From: Arthrobacter sp. NIO-1057 | GTDB taxonomy: Bacteria; Actinomycetota; Actinomycetes; Actinomycetales; Micrococcaceae | Assembly: GCF_900094805.1 (NCBI RefSeq) | Contig: NZ_FMAT01000001.1 | Span: 940,196 to 1,004,195 of the forward strand | Length of the DNA stretch: 64,000 nt | Direction: 5' to 3' | Shown: piece after piece, positions 54,195-63,090 of the stretch | How positions within the stretch are numbered: the stretch's first letter is position 1 | Layout of the letters: each line of letters opens with the position of its first letter | The notes under the pieces: model-generated | What the model was told of the DNA's origin: nothing | The model's database searches: none | The model's input: the letters and a program-made list of their open reading frames with translations, nothing else | Translations under genes and position numbers: made by a program

Positions 54195-55187
54195 GTGATC
54201 ACAGTTAGTGACCTGCGCAAGGTCTACCAACAGGGCAACAAGGATGTTGTTGCCCTTGATGGTGTCAGCCTTGAAGTCCCCACCGGGAAAATTCATGGCA
54301 TCGTCGGACATTCAGGAGCCGGTAAGTCGACTCTGGTTCGTTGCTTGACCCTGCTTGACCAGCCGACTTCCGGCACCGTAGCTGTCAACGGTAAAGAGCT
54401 GACAAATGTCAATGCTGCCGAGCTACGCAATGCTCGTCGCCGCATTGGAATGGTGTTCCAACACGCCAACCTTTTCGATTCTCGGACGACTGAGCAGAAC
54501 GTTGCCTACCCACTGGAACTGGTAGGCACTCCGAAAGATCAGATTGCCAGCAAGGTTGCTGAGCTTTTGGAACTCGTTGGTCTCTCGCAGTTCGCTAAGG
54601 CATATCCTTCTCAGCTTTCGGGCGGGCAGCGTCAACGCGTCGGTATCGCCCGAGCACTGACCACCGATCCAGATATCTTGCTTTGTGATGAGCCAACCAG
54701 TGCGCTCGATCCAAAGACTACGGATGAGATTCTTGATCTCGTCAAAGAACTCCGCAATCGCCTGAACATCACGGTGCTGATCATCACCCACGAAATGCAT
54801 GTAGTGAAGCAGGTATGTGATTCCGTGTCGCTACTTGAGGGTGGCAAGATCGTCGAGACCGGCGAAATCGAAACAGTAGTCACCAATGCGTCAGGCCGCT
54901 TGGCTTCTACGCTGCTTCCGCTTCCTGGCGACGCACCGCGTGCAGAGGGCTCCGGCCCTATTCTTGATCTGCTCTACACCGGACAACAGGCAACCGAGCC
55001 AGTAATTTCCTCCGTAGCTCGCCAGTTCAATACCGATGTCAACGTCTTGGCCGGATCTGTCGAACAGCTTGGTGAGCAGCAGTATGCGCACCTGCGTTTG
55101 CAGCTAAACGCTGATGCAGATGTAGATGCCATTGTGAATCATTTGATCTCTAACGGCATCGCCGTGACCGTGAAGGGAGCCAAGTAG
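54195..55187 (+). CDS. metN: Methionine ABC transporter ATPase MetN
   Basis: MetN powers the MetNIQ importer of L- and D-methionine. The 330 residues include Walker A (GHSGAGKST), ABC signature LSGGQRQRVGIARAL, Walker B LLCDEPTSALD and the C-terminal NIL regulatory domain (about 255-330), which senses intracellular methionine and inhibits transport. The start is the GTG at 54195 with AAGGA nine bases upstream; the frame is open to 54129, but similarity starts at VITVSDLRKVY. It is followed by metI after three bases. Confidence 0.95.
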   Translation: MITVSDLRKVYQQGNKDVVALDGVSLEVPTGKIHGIVGHSGAGKSTLVRCLTLLDQPTSGTVAVNGKELTNVNAAELRNARRRIGMVFQHANLFDSRTTEQNVAYPLELVGTPKDQIASKVAELLELVGLSQFAKAYPSQLSGGQRQRVGIARALTTDPDILLCDEPTSALDPKTTDEILDLVKELRNRLNITVLIITHEMHVVKQVCDSVSLLEGGKIVETGEIETVVTNASGRLASTLLPLPGDAPRAEGSGPILDLLYTGQQATEPVISSVARQFNTDVNVLAGSVEQLGEQQYAHLRLQLNADADVDAIVNHLISNGIAVTVKGAK

Positions 55188-55190
55188 ATT

Positions 55191-55856
55191 ATGGATTTCT
55201 TTACTCCAACTGTTCTCAAGGCAATGGGAACCGCCACTGTTGAAACCCTTCAGATGGTTGTTATTTCTGGAATTATCACGGTTGTCATTGGATTAATACT
55301 CGGAATTCTGCTCCACGTCACCGGTAAAGGTGGCCTGACACCGGTTCGCTGGTTTAACGTCATCCTTTCGGCCATCATCGTGAACATCACGCGCTCAATT
55401 CCCTTCGCAATTTTGATGGTCGCGCTGATCCCATTCTCCGCGCTGGTAGTTGGTACCTCACTTGGTCCCATCGCAGCATCGGTTTCCTTGACCATCGGTA
55501 CGATTCCTTTCTTCGCACGACTCGTTGAAACGGCCCTTCGTGATGTTTCCGCAGGCAAGGTTGACGCTGCACTAGTCATGGGTTCCACCAAGATGCAGAC
55601 CATCCGTAAGGTGCTTGTACCTGAAGCTATGCCTGGCATTATTGCCGCAGTAACCACGACGGTTGTAACCCTGATCGGTTACTCAGCAATGGCTGGTCTT
55701 GTTGGTGGCGGCGGACTGGGACGTATGGCTTACACCTACGGTTACACCCGCTACAACATGCCCATCATGATCACCACGATCATCATCATCGTGCTCTTGG
55801 TCCAACTTGTACAGATCATCGGCGACATCATCGCCCGCAAGATCGATCACCGCTAA
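55191..55856 (+). CDS. metI: Methionine ABC transporter permease MetI
   Basis: The 221-residue membrane subunit has five hydrophobic segments and the family motifs TRSIPFAILMVALIPFSALV, GPIAASVSLTIGTIPFFAR, EAA-loop ALVMGSTKMQTIRKVLVPEA and GLVGGGGLGRMAYTYGYTRY. The ATG begins three bases after the metN stop. A short stem (55871-55888) separates it from metQ and may allow differential expression. Confidence 0.95.
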   Translation: MDFFTPTVLKAMGTATVETLQMVVISGIITVVIGLILGILLHVTGKGGLTPVRWFNVILSAIIVNITRSIPFAILMVALIPFSALVVGTSLGPIAASVSLTIGTIPFFARLVETALRDVSAGKVDAALVMGSTKMQTIRKVLVPEAMPGIIAAVTTTVVTLIGYSAMAGLVGGGGLGRMAYTYGYTRYNMPIMITTIIIIVLLVQLVQIIGDIIARKIDHR

Positions 55857-55870
55857 AAATTTCAAGATTT

Positions 55871-55888
55871 CCATCAGTCCTCTGATGG
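55871..55888 (+). terminator. Short hairpin between metI and metQ
   Basis: Seven perfect pairs (55871-55877 with 55882-55888) around four bases, between the two genes of one operon. It may stabilise or attenuate the message. Confidence 0.45.
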
Positions 55889-55964
55889 AGCCGTGGACTA
55901 TGTCAAACACGGCAAATCTCACTCGCAACAGAGCCCCACGGCTCCGAGAAAAGGAAGACAAGTC

Positions 55965-56813
55965 ATGCGTAAAAAGCTCACACTTGCAATCACCGGTATC
56001 GCGACCGCTCTCGCCCTGACTGCTTGCGGTAGCAGCTCGCCATCGGCTGACGCTGACGCAACTTTGGACCCGGCTAACCCTGTCACCATCAAGGTTGGCG
56101 CAAGCCCTGTCCCACAGGCTCAGATCCTTAACTACATCGATGAGAACCTTGCCAAGGATGCAGGCATCGACCTGGACGTCGTCGAGATCGATGACTACGT
56201 CACCCCAAATACTTCGCTGCAGGACGGCACCCTGGATGCTAACTACTTCCAGACCGAGGCTTACCTGAAGACTGAAACCGAAGAAAAGGGCTACAAGTTC
56301 GCCCACGGCGCTGGCATCCACGTGGAGCCAATGACTGTCTTCTCGAAGACTTTCAATGATCCTAAGGACGTTACCGAAGGCACCACTGTTCTGCTGAACA
56401 ACGACCCAGTGAACCAGATCCGTGGCATGCGCGTTCTGGAGCAGGCTGGCCTGCTGCAGAACCTTGCTGATGATGATTCCATCCTGAGCGTTCAGGACGA
56501 CAAGGACAAGAACCCACTGTCCCTGCAGCTCAAGGATGCTAACGCTGAGCAGGTAGTTCAGTACTACAAGAACGACAAGTCCATCGGCGTTGCGGTGATC
56601 AACGGTAACTTCATCGTTCAGGCCAAGCTGAACAAGGACGAAATCCTGGCCCAGGAGTCCGGCGAAAACAACCCTAACGCAAACTTCCTGACCTGGCGCG
56701 ACGGCGAAGAGACCGCTGCAATCAAGAAGCTTGAAGAGCTGCTTCACTCGGACGAGGTTCGTAGCTACATCGAAGAGACCTGGACCGACGGAAGCGTCAT
56801 CCCAGCGTTCTAA
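55965..56813 (+). CDS. metQ: Methionine-binding lipoprotein MetQ (NlpA family)
   Basis: This is the extracytoplasmic binding protein of the importer. The ATG at 55965 follows AAAGGAAG; the frame extends upstream to 55893 without family similarity. The 282 residues begin with a lipoprotein signal peptide whose lipobox is LTAC (Cys21). The family stretch NPVTIKVGASPVPQAQILNY, the segment DVVEIDDYVTPNTSLQDG and LDANYFQTEAYL are present. Codon use here is strongly biased towards optimal codons, which fits high expression. Methionine as ligand follows from the MetN NIL domain and the family. Confidence 0.95.
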   Translation: MRKKLTLAITGIATALALTACGSSSPSADADATLDPANPVTIKVGASPVPQAQILNYIDENLAKDAGIDLDVVEIDDYVTPNTSLQDGTLDANYFQTEAYLKTETEEKGYKFAHGAGIHVEPMTVFSKTFNDPKDVTEGTTVLLNNDPVNQIRGMRVLEQAGLLQNLADDDSILSVQDDKDKNPLSLQLKDANAEQVVQYYKNDKSIGVAVINGNFIVQAKLNKDEILAQESGENNPNANFLTWRDGEETAAIKKLEELLHSDEVRSYIEETWTDGSVIPAF

Positions 56814-56857
56814 TCTCGACTTCATTCCCGTAGAAATCCGGGAGATGACTTCTCATT

Positions 56858-56883
56858 GCCCGAGTTCCATTAGGAACTCGGGC
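56858..56883 (+). terminator. Terminator of metNIQ
   Basis: Eleven perfect pairs (56858-56868 with 56873-56883) and a four-base loop, followed by a T-rich run from 56886 (agtttgatttt). Confidence 0.9.
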
Positions 56884-56931
56884 AGTTTGATTTTGTAGTC
56901 AGTGTTTTTAGTTCAATTGAAAACACACAAA

Positions 56932-56978
56932 AACAGGGAGCGTTGGTACCAAACAAATTGGCTCCAACGCTCCCTGTT
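56932..56978 (-). terminator. Terminator of the heme operon
   Basis: Fifteen perfect pairs (56932-56946 with 56964-56978), 26 bases beyond the hemL stop, with a T-rich tail on the minus strand. Confidence 0.85.
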
Positions 56979-57004
56979 CAGATCTAAAAGCTTAGTACCT
57001 CAGC

Positions 57005-58312
57005 TTAGGCCTCAGCGGCAGCAGCGGCCCGTGCAGCTGCAGGCAAGGCTGCGAAGATCTTCTCCATGGCGGCATCATCATGCGCTGCAGAGACGAACCA
57101 TGCTTCGAACACACTCGGTGGCAAGTAGATGCCGGAATCAAGCATGGAGTGGAAGAACGGAGCGTAGCGGAAGCCCTCCTGTGCCTGTGCATCGGCGTAG
57201 TTGTGCACGCCCTTCTCGGAAGTGCCAAAGGCAACCGAGAAGAGGGTACCGGCACGCTGGATGGAGTGATCCAATCCAGCAGCGTTGAAGGACTCAGTGA
57301 TTGCGTCCTGCAGGGCCTGTGACTGCTTGCTCAGGTGAGCGTAAACTTCATCGGTGGCGTGGGTCAGCTGTGCAATACCTGCAGCCATAGCTACAGGGTT
57401 ACCGGAGAGGGTACCTGCCTGGTACACGGGACCCAGTGGTGCCAGATAATCCATGACCTCGGCGCGACCGCCCAAGGCTGCGGTTGGCAGGCCACCACCG
57501 ATCACCTTACCGAAGGTGTAGAGATCTGCTTCCCAACCCTCGACCTTACCGGTCAAACCCCAGTAGCCCGAGGCTGATGCTCGGAATCCGGTGAGTACCT
57601 CATCGACAATCAACAGGGCACCGTGCTTGGACGTGGTTTCCTTCAGGAACTTGTTAAAGCCTTCTTCAGGAGTCACCACACCCATGTTGCAAGGAGCCGA
57701 CTCGGTGATAACCGCGGCAATGTTGGCACCATGTTCAGCGAAGGCAGCTTCAATCGCGGCTCGATCATTGTATGGAAGCACCAGGGTCTCGGCGGCCGTA
57801 GCTGCGGTAACACCTGCCGAACCTGGAAGGGCCAGCGTCGCAACACCGGAACCTGCATCAGCTAGCAATCCGTCGAGGTGTCCGTGGTAGCAACCAGAAA
57901 ACTTGATGATCAGTTCACGGCCGGTGAATCCACGAGCCAAACGCACGGCGGTCATGGTGGCTTCGGTACCGGTGGAGACCATACGCACACGCTCTACCCC
58001 ACCAATGCGGGACTTGATCAGCGCACCGAGCTTGGCTTCATCTGGAGTTGATGCACCAAATGACAGACCACGATCCACCGCTGCATGAACTGCAGCCTGA
58101 ATTTCAGGATGCGCGTGTCCCAGCAGTGCCGGTCCCCAAGAGCAGACCAGGTCAACATATTCCTTGCCGTCGGCATCGGTGAGGTAAGCGCCCTTGGCAC
58201 CGACCATGAATGGTGGAATACCGCCCACTGAACCGAAAGCGCGTACTGGCGAGTTCACGCCACCGGGCATGATTTCGCGGGCCTCAGCAAAGAGCTGTTC
58301 AGAGTTAGACAT
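57005..58312 (-). CDS. hemL: Glutamate-1-semialdehyde 2,1-aminomutase HemL
   Basis: HemL transfers the amino group of glutamate-1-semialdehyde to yield 5-aminolevulinate in the C5 heme pathway. The 435 residues show [32 protein letters not shown], the cofactor lysine K269 ([13 protein letters not shown]) and the C-terminal extension rich in Ala. The ATG is five bases after the hemB stop. It is the last gene of the heme operon; a strong terminator follows. Confidence 0.97.
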   Translation of the reverse strand: MSNSEQLFAEAREIMPGGVNSPVRAFGSVGGIPPFMVGAKGAYLTDADGKEYVDLVCSWGPALLGHAHPEIQAAVHAAVDRGLSFGASTPDEAKLGALIKSRIGGVERVRMVSTGTEATMTAVRLARGFTGRELIIKFSGCYHGHLDGLLADAGSGVATLALPGSAGVTAATAAETLVLPYNDRAAIEAAFAEHGANIAAVITESAPCNMGVVTPEEGFNKFLKETTSKHGALLIVDEVLTGFRASASGYWGLTGKVEGWEADLYTFGKVIGGGLPTAALGGRAEVMDYLAPLGPVYQAGTLSGNPVAMAAGIAQLTHATDEVYAHLSKQSQALQDAITESFNAAGLDHSIQRAGTLFSVAFGTSEKGVHNYADAQAQEGFRYAPFFHSMLDSGIYLPPSVFEAWFVSAAHDDAAMEKIFAALPAAARAAAAAEA

Positions 58313-58317
58313 GTGTC

Positions 58318-59301
58318 TTACTTACCTTCCTTAAGCCAGCCGGCAACTTCGGCTGCGTAGTATGTGAGAATTTGCTGGGCTCCGGCTCGCTTGATGGACA
58401 GCAGCGACTCCAGCACGGAAGCCTTACGGTCAATCCAACCGTTGGCACTGGCAGCTTCGATCATCGAGTATTCACCCGAAATCTGGTATGCAGAGACAGG
58501 GACCGGGGAGAAATCAGCAATATCGCGCACGATGTCTAGGTAGCTCATGGCAGGCTTGACCATGATCATGTCGGCGCCCTCAGCAATATCCAGCTCGGCT
58601 TCAACTACCGCTTCGCTGCGGTTGGCCGCATCCATCTGGTAGGTGCGTCGATCCCCCTGTAGCTGGGAGTCAACGGCTTCACGGAATGGACCGTAGAAAG
58701 CACTGGCGTACTTTGCGCTGTAGGCCAGCAGCGACACGTCTTGACGTCCGGCAGCATCTAGCGCCTGACGAATGACGCCGATCTGTCCGTCCATCATGCC
58801 CGATGGGCCCAGCATGTGTGCGCCGGCTTCAGCCTGAGCCACTGCCATCTGTCCGTAGATTTCTAGGGTGGCATCATTGTCCACGGTGCCATTGGCATCA
58901 AGCACACCGCAGTGGCCGTGCGAGGTGAACTCATCAAGGCAAACATCGGACATGACCACAAGATCGTCTCCTACCTCGGCGCGCACCGCAGCGATGCCCT
59001 GGTTCAGGATGCCTTCTGGATCGAGACTTGCGGAACCAGTTTCGTCACGTTCTTCCGGGATGCCGAAGAGCATGATGCCACCAACTCCACGTTCTACCGC
59101 ATCATTGGCAGCAGCCTTCAGCGAATCCATGGAGTGCTGGAAGACCCCGGGCATGGAGATGATCTCATTGGGCTGGCTCAATCCTTCACGCACAAACGCC
59201 GGAAGGATCAGCTGGCGGGCCGAGAGCTCATTATCGGCAACCAGGCGGCGAATGGCTGGATTCTGACGCAAACGACGTGGGCGATGCTGGGGGAAGGCCA
59301 T
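58318..59301 (-). CDS. hemB: 5-Aminolevulinate dehydratase (porphobilinogen synthase) HemB
   Basis: HemB condenses two 5-aminolevulinates to porphobilinogen. The 327 residues include Schiff-base lysines K197 ([15 protein letters not shown]) and K249 ([15 protein letters not shown]). The metal loop reads [14 protein letters not shown]: two of the three zinc cysteines are present (C121, C131), while the third is D123, so the enzyme may be of the magnesium-dependent or mixed class. It lies between hemD and hemL and is translated as part of the operon. Confidence 0.96.
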   Translation of the reverse strand: MAFPQHRPRRLRQNPAIRRLVADNELSARQLILPAFVREGLSQPNEIISMPGVFQHSMDSLKAAANDAVERGVGGIMLFGIPEERDETGSASLDPEGILNQGIAAVRAEVGDDLVVMSDVCLDEFTSHGHCGVLDANGTVDNDATLEIYGQMAVAQAEAGAHMLGPSGMMDGQIGVIRQALDAAGRQDVSLLAYSAKYASAFYGPFREAVDSQLQGDRRTYQMDAANRSEAVVEAELDIAEGADMIMVKPAMSYLDIVRDIADFSPVPVSAYQISGEYSMIEAASANGWIDRKASVLESLLSIKRAGAQQILTYYAAEVAGWLKEGK

Positions 59302-59321
59302 GGCTTTTCTTTCTGTCGTGA

Positions 59322-60140
59322 CTACTTGGTTTCTTCAACTACGGCCAAGCCGTGAAGCTGAAGCAAATCTTTGGCCGCTCGGGCTAGGCCCTGCGGAGTT
59401 GGTTCTGCTGCAATGGCGTGCACCGGTAGATCGGCTGCTCTCAGGGCCTTGGCGGTGGGCTGCCCGATCGCGATGGTGCGGGTGCTTGCCGGTAGCCCAG
59501 CCTCGATCAGCTGCCTGAATCTTCGCACGACGCTGGGCGCCGAAAAGACGAGCAGATCCATCTGTTCTAGTTTCGCACTGATCGCTTCAGGCTGCAGTAC
59601 GTTCAGGGTCTTCGTGGCGGTTACCGGATCCACCACGGTGCCGGTGCACGGTGTGCTGACCGTCTGATAAGCGATGACCTCGTCCACCACCATGCCCCGG
59701 TTCAGCAATCCTGCTGAGAGTGTAGGTTTTGCAAGGTCACCGTGCGGGTAACAGATCCGTGTGCCCGGTGTTAATTGCCACTTATCCAGCATTCCTGAAG
59801 CCGATTGAATTTCGGGCTGGAAATCAACGCTGCGTCCCAGTTTCGCTGTGATAGCGTCACTGGTTTTTTCACCTACCGAAGCAATACGCAATGATGCTGG
59901 TAGTTGGTACGAGGCCAACAACTTTTCTAACACCACAACGGTATTCACCGAGGTCAGCACAAGCCAAGAGTACTCACCGGCCACAAGCCGCTGAACCATT
60001 GCTTCTAAGCCGTGCAGCTCTTCAGGCCAGATGGTTTCGATCAGCTGGGCACACCAACTGGTGATGCCCAGCTTCTCGAATTCTGCGACGGTCGCCTCGG
60101 CTCGCGCCGGGTTGCGCAGGATCAATGCGTTGTAGGCCAT
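59322..60140 (-). CDS. hemD: Uroporphyrinogen-III synthase HemD
   Basis: HemD cyclises hydroxymethylbilane with ring D inversion. Its sequence is weakly conserved, and I identify it by position between hemC and hemB and by length (272), plus [44 protein letters not shown] and [19 protein letters not shown], which match the two-lobed fold. The ATG at 60140 is 11 bases from the hemC stop. No active-site residue is strictly required in this family. Confidence 0.92.
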   Translation of the reverse strand: MAYNALILRNPARAEATVAEFEKLGITSWCAQLIETIWPEELHGLEAMVQRLVAGEYSWLVLTSVNTVVVLEKLLASYQLPASLRIASVGEKTSDAITAKLGRSVDFQPEIQSASGMLDKWQLTPGTRICYPHGDLAKPTLSAGLLNRGMVVDEVIAYQTVSTPCTGTVVDPVTATKTLNVLQPEAISAKLEQMDLLVFSAPSVVRRFRQLIEAGLPASTRTIAIGQPTAKALRAADLPVHAIAAEPTPQGLARAAKDLLQLHGLAVVEETK

Positions 60141-60151
60141 GGGCTAAAGGT

Positions 60152-61126
60152 CTAGGCCAATCCTGCAATCACGGCAGCACCGTCGGCGATCATGGCAGTG
60201 GCCAGATCACGTCCGAGCTGCTGGGCAGAGCTAATACCTGCAGTGACGGTGCGGGCACTGCGGCGCATGGTCTGTGAACCATCGGGATTACACGCCACAG
60301 CTTCCAACACCAGCTCGTCACCTTCGAGGTGCGCCAGAGCACCGATCGGAGCTGCGCAGCCGGCTTCCAGGGTGGAGAGCAAGGATCGTTCGGCCACTAC
60401 CTGCAGGCGTGTGGCTTCATCGTCAAAGTCAGCCAGTGCCTGATCCAAGGCGGCATGCCCTGATCCGGCGGTCCGTGTTTCCAAGGCCAAGGCCCCCTGA
60501 CCAGGAGCAGGGAGCATGATGGAAGGATCCAGGTACTCGGTAATGTACTTTTCCAAGCCCAACCGGCGCATCCCGGCCGCGGCCAAGATCACCGCGTCAA
60601 GATCCCCTTGGGTGCCACGACCGACACTGCCATCATCCAGGGTCTCGCCGATGCCTTTTACCCGTCCCAGACGGGTGGGCACATTGCCACGAATATCCAC
60701 GATCTCAAGGTCCGGGCGGTGGGCCAGCAGCTGCGCACCACGCCGTGGTGAACCGGTACCAACTTTGGCGCCCTGTGGCAGATCGGCTAAGCCCAGTCCA
60801 TCATGGGAGCACAGGGCATCACGCACATCTTCACGGGCAGGAATGCACGAGAGCACTAAGCCTTCAGGTTGTGCGGTCGGCAGGTCCTTGAGTGAATGCA
60901 CCGCTAGGTCACAACCGGAATCCAAGAGATGCTGACGCAATGCTGCAGCAAAAACACCGGTACCACCTAAGGTGGCCAGTGACCCAGTCACCACATCGCC
61001 TTCGGTCTTCACCAGGACGGTTTCTACACTCAACCCAGAAATCTCGGACAGCTTTTGTGCTGCCCATCCGGTTTGGGTGGTAGCCAAAGCACTGCCTCGG
61101 GTTCCTACACGGAAAGTTTCACTCAT
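60152..61126 (-). CDS. hemC: Porphobilinogen deaminase HemC
   Basis: HemC polymerises four porphobilinogens to hydroxymethylbilane. The 324 residues show GTRGSALATTQTGWAAQ, VHSLKDLPTAQPEG, GTGSPRRGAQLLAHRPDL and the dipyrromethane cofactor cysteine C257 (LEAGCAAPIGAL). Its ATG overlaps the hemH stop by four bases. Confidence 0.97.
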   Translation of the reverse strand: MSETFRVGTRGSALATTQTGWAAQKLSEISGLSVETVLVKTEGDVVTGSLATLGGTGVFAAALRQHLLDSGCDLAVHSLKDLPTAQPEGLVLSCIPAREDVRDALCSHDGLGLADLPQGAKVGTGSPRRGAQLLAHRPDLEIVDIRGNVPTRLGRVKGIGETLDDGSVGRGTQGDLDAVILAAAGMRRLGLEKYITEYLDPSIMLPAPGQGALALETRTAGSGHAALDQALADFDDEATRLQVVAERSLLSTLEAGCAAPIGALAHLEGDELVLEAVACNPDGSQTMRRSARTVTAGISSAQQLGRDLATAMIADGAAVIAGLA

Positions 61127-62328
61127 GACTGGGGCACACCCACTTGAGAGTCGACCGCAGCAATCGTTGGACGCAAGGTTCCATCCAGGGCACGCTTTTC
61201 ACAACAGCCCGGACGGCACACATCAAACCATGGGCCACCCTCAACCACTGAGGTGCGACCTTCACGCATCGCCTTACCGTCGGCCCCAAGCAGGCGCTCT
61301 TCAATCAGATCCACCAGGCCAGAGACAAACGCCTCATGAGTGCCGGGTGTTGCCACACGGTCAAAGGCCAGTCCCAGTTCGGCACAGGTATCCTTCGCTT
61401 CGGTATCCAGATCCCACAGAACTTCCATGTGATCAGAAATGAAACCGATAGGCACCACAACAACACCAGCCACACCAGCGGCCGCATCTTCTTCCAGCGC
61501 ATCATTGATATCTGGTTCCAGCCATGGGGTCCCGGGCGCACCGGAACGCGACTGGTACACCAGAGAGTGCTCCAAGCCAGCGGCTTCTTCAACCTGCGAG
61601 AGGATGTACTCGGCCACTGCACGGTGCTGCGTGGTGTAAAGGTTTTCGCTCAGGGTGTCGCGGATGGCTTGGGGGCCGGCCACGTTGGCATCGCTTAGTG
61701 GAATGGAGTGGGTAACAAAGACAATCTTGATTGCTCCATCGCCCTTGCCAGCTTCTTGAAGCTGGGCACGCACGTTCGCCAAGGACTGACGCAGTCCCTG
61801 AACAAATGGCTGAACGAAGGCTGGGGTGTCAAAGAACTGGCGCAGCTTATCTACTTCCACCACACCGTCAAGGCCGGTGGCGAGCAGCCCCATACCCAGA
61901 TCTTCACGATACTGGCGGCAGGCCGAATAACCCGAGTAAGCGCCGGTGCCCAACATCAGCACCTTGCGGTGGCCGTCATCAGCCAGCTGCTGCAGGGAGT
62001 CGTTGATGAAGGGATGCCAGTTGCGGTTGCCCCAGTAGATCGGCAAGTTGATGCCACGGGATGCCAGTTCGGCTTCCAATGCGGCTTTCAGTGCACGATT
62101 CTGCTCGTTGATCGGTGAAACTCCACCGTTCTTGCGGTAGTGCACGGCCACCTCTTCGAGGCGTTCGTCAGGGATGCCTCGCCCACCGGTGACATTGCGC
62201 AGGAAGGGCAACACATCGTCTTGGCCTTCTGGACCACCGAAGGAGGCAAGCAACAGGGCATCGTACGCTTTGGGGATCATGCGGCCGTTCTGGTCATACC
62301 CTTGGCGTGGGTCAAAACTCTGGCTCAC
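61123..62328 (-). CDS. hemH: Coproporphyrin III ferrochelatase (CpfC/HemH)
   Basis: In Gram-positive bacteria this ferrochelatase inserts iron into coproporphyrin III. The 401 residues contain the conserved YDALLLASFGGPEG start, PIYWGNRNWHPF, MLGTGAYSGYSACRQY, and FVTHSIP with the catalytic His. Cysteines C137, C371, C375 and C376 (the last three in DVCRPGCCEK) are positioned for a [2Fe-2S] cluster, as is known in Mycobacterium. The stop overlaps hemC and the start is overlapped by the hemQ stop (four bases), so translation of hemQ, hemH and hemC is coupled. Confidence 0.96.
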   Translation of the reverse strand: MSQSFDPRQGYDQNGRMIPKAYDALLLASFGGPEGQDDVLPFLRNVTGGRGIPDERLEEVAVHYRKNGGVSPINEQNRALKAALEAELASRGINLPIYWGNRNWHPFINDSLQQLADDGHRKVLMLGTGAYSGYSACRQYREDLGMGLLATGLDGVVEVDKLRQFFDTPAFVQPFVQGLRQSLANVRAQLQEAGKGDGAIKIVFVTHSIPLSDANVAGPQAIRDTLSENLYTTQHRAVAEYILSQVEEAAGLEHSLVYQSRSGAPGTPWLEPDINDALEEDAAAGVAGVVVVPIGFISDHMEVLWDLDTEAKDTCAELGLAFDRVATPGTHEAFVSGLVDLIEERLLGADGKAMREGRTSVVEGGPWFDVCRPGCCEKRALDGTLRPTIAAVDSQVGVPQS

Positions 62329-63044
62329 TTCAGGACCTCAAGTGCCTGGGCGGCAGTGATCTTCCGTCCGGTGTAGAACGGGGTCTCTTCACGCACGTGG
62401 TGGCGGGCTTCGGTGTAGCGCAGGTGACGCATCATGTCGACCAGGTCGATCATGTCGTCGGCTTCGAGGCAGATCTGCCATTCGTAGTCGCTGAAGGAGA
62501 AGGCTGCCACGGTGTTGGCCAACACGTTAGGGAATTCACGACCCAGGATGCCGTGGTCTCGCAGCATCTTGCCGCGCAACGCAGGATCCATGGTGTACCA
62601 GTCGGTGGAGCGCACGAATGGGTAGACGGTCATCCATTCCTTGGCGCGGATGCCGCGGGCGAAGGCTGGCGAGTGGTTCTTTGCGAATTCGGCTTCGCGG
62701 TGCACGGCCATGGTCGAGTACACGATCTGCGTTCCTTCGAGCAGTGCCGCGCGGCGGATCTTGCGCATTGACGCCTGCAGCAGTTCTGCCTTTGGTCCGT
62801 GGATCCACACCATCAAATCGGCGTCTTCACGCATGGCGGAGACATCATAGATGCCACGCACGGTCGCGCCCTCATCAGCCAGCTGCTCGATCAAGGTGTC
62901 GAATTCGGTGGCAGCATCCTGGCTGCGATCAATGGTTTCGGAACGCTTAAAAATGGTCCAGAGAGTGTAGAAGAAGGTCGGGTTCTCCCCCGCATTCGCC
63001 CGCTCATTGATGACTGGCGAATTGTGCTCCGGTGCGTTACTCAC
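62325..63044 (-). CDS. hemQ: Coproheme decarboxylase HemQ (ChdC)
   Basis: HemQ converts Fe-coproporphyrin III to protoheme by two decarboxylations. The 239 residues are a chlorite-dismutase-like fold: NPTFFYTLWTIFKRS, the catalytic Tyr141 in EWMTVYPFVRSTDWY, GREFPNVLANTVAAFSF, DYEWQICLEADDMIDLVDMM. The GTG at 63044 has AAGGAG nine bases upstream and is preferred over an open frame to 63131. The operon with ferrochelatase downstream and the oxidase upstream identifies the coproporphyrin-dependent pathway. Confidence 0.96.
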   Translation of the reverse strand: MSNAPEHNSPVINERANAGENPTFFYTLWTIFKRSETIDRSQDAATEFDTLIEQLADEGATVRGIYDVSAMREDADLMVWIHGPKAELLQASMRKIRRAALLEGTQIVYSTMAVHREAEFAKNHSPAFARGIRAKEWMTVYPFVRSTDWYTMDPALRGKMLRDHGILGREFPNVLANTVAAFSFSDYEWQICLEADDMIDLVDMMRHLRYTEARHHVREETPFYTGRKITAAQALEVLK

Positions 63045-63090
63045 GTGATGTTCTCCTTGATCTGAGGATCGAAAATATTCTGCTACGTTC

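Noticed and set aside
55683-56825. 380-codon open frame opposite metI/metQ
   Set aside because: It is an antisense shadow caused by the strong codon bias of metQ, whose plus-strand frame has clear lipoprotein and NlpA features.
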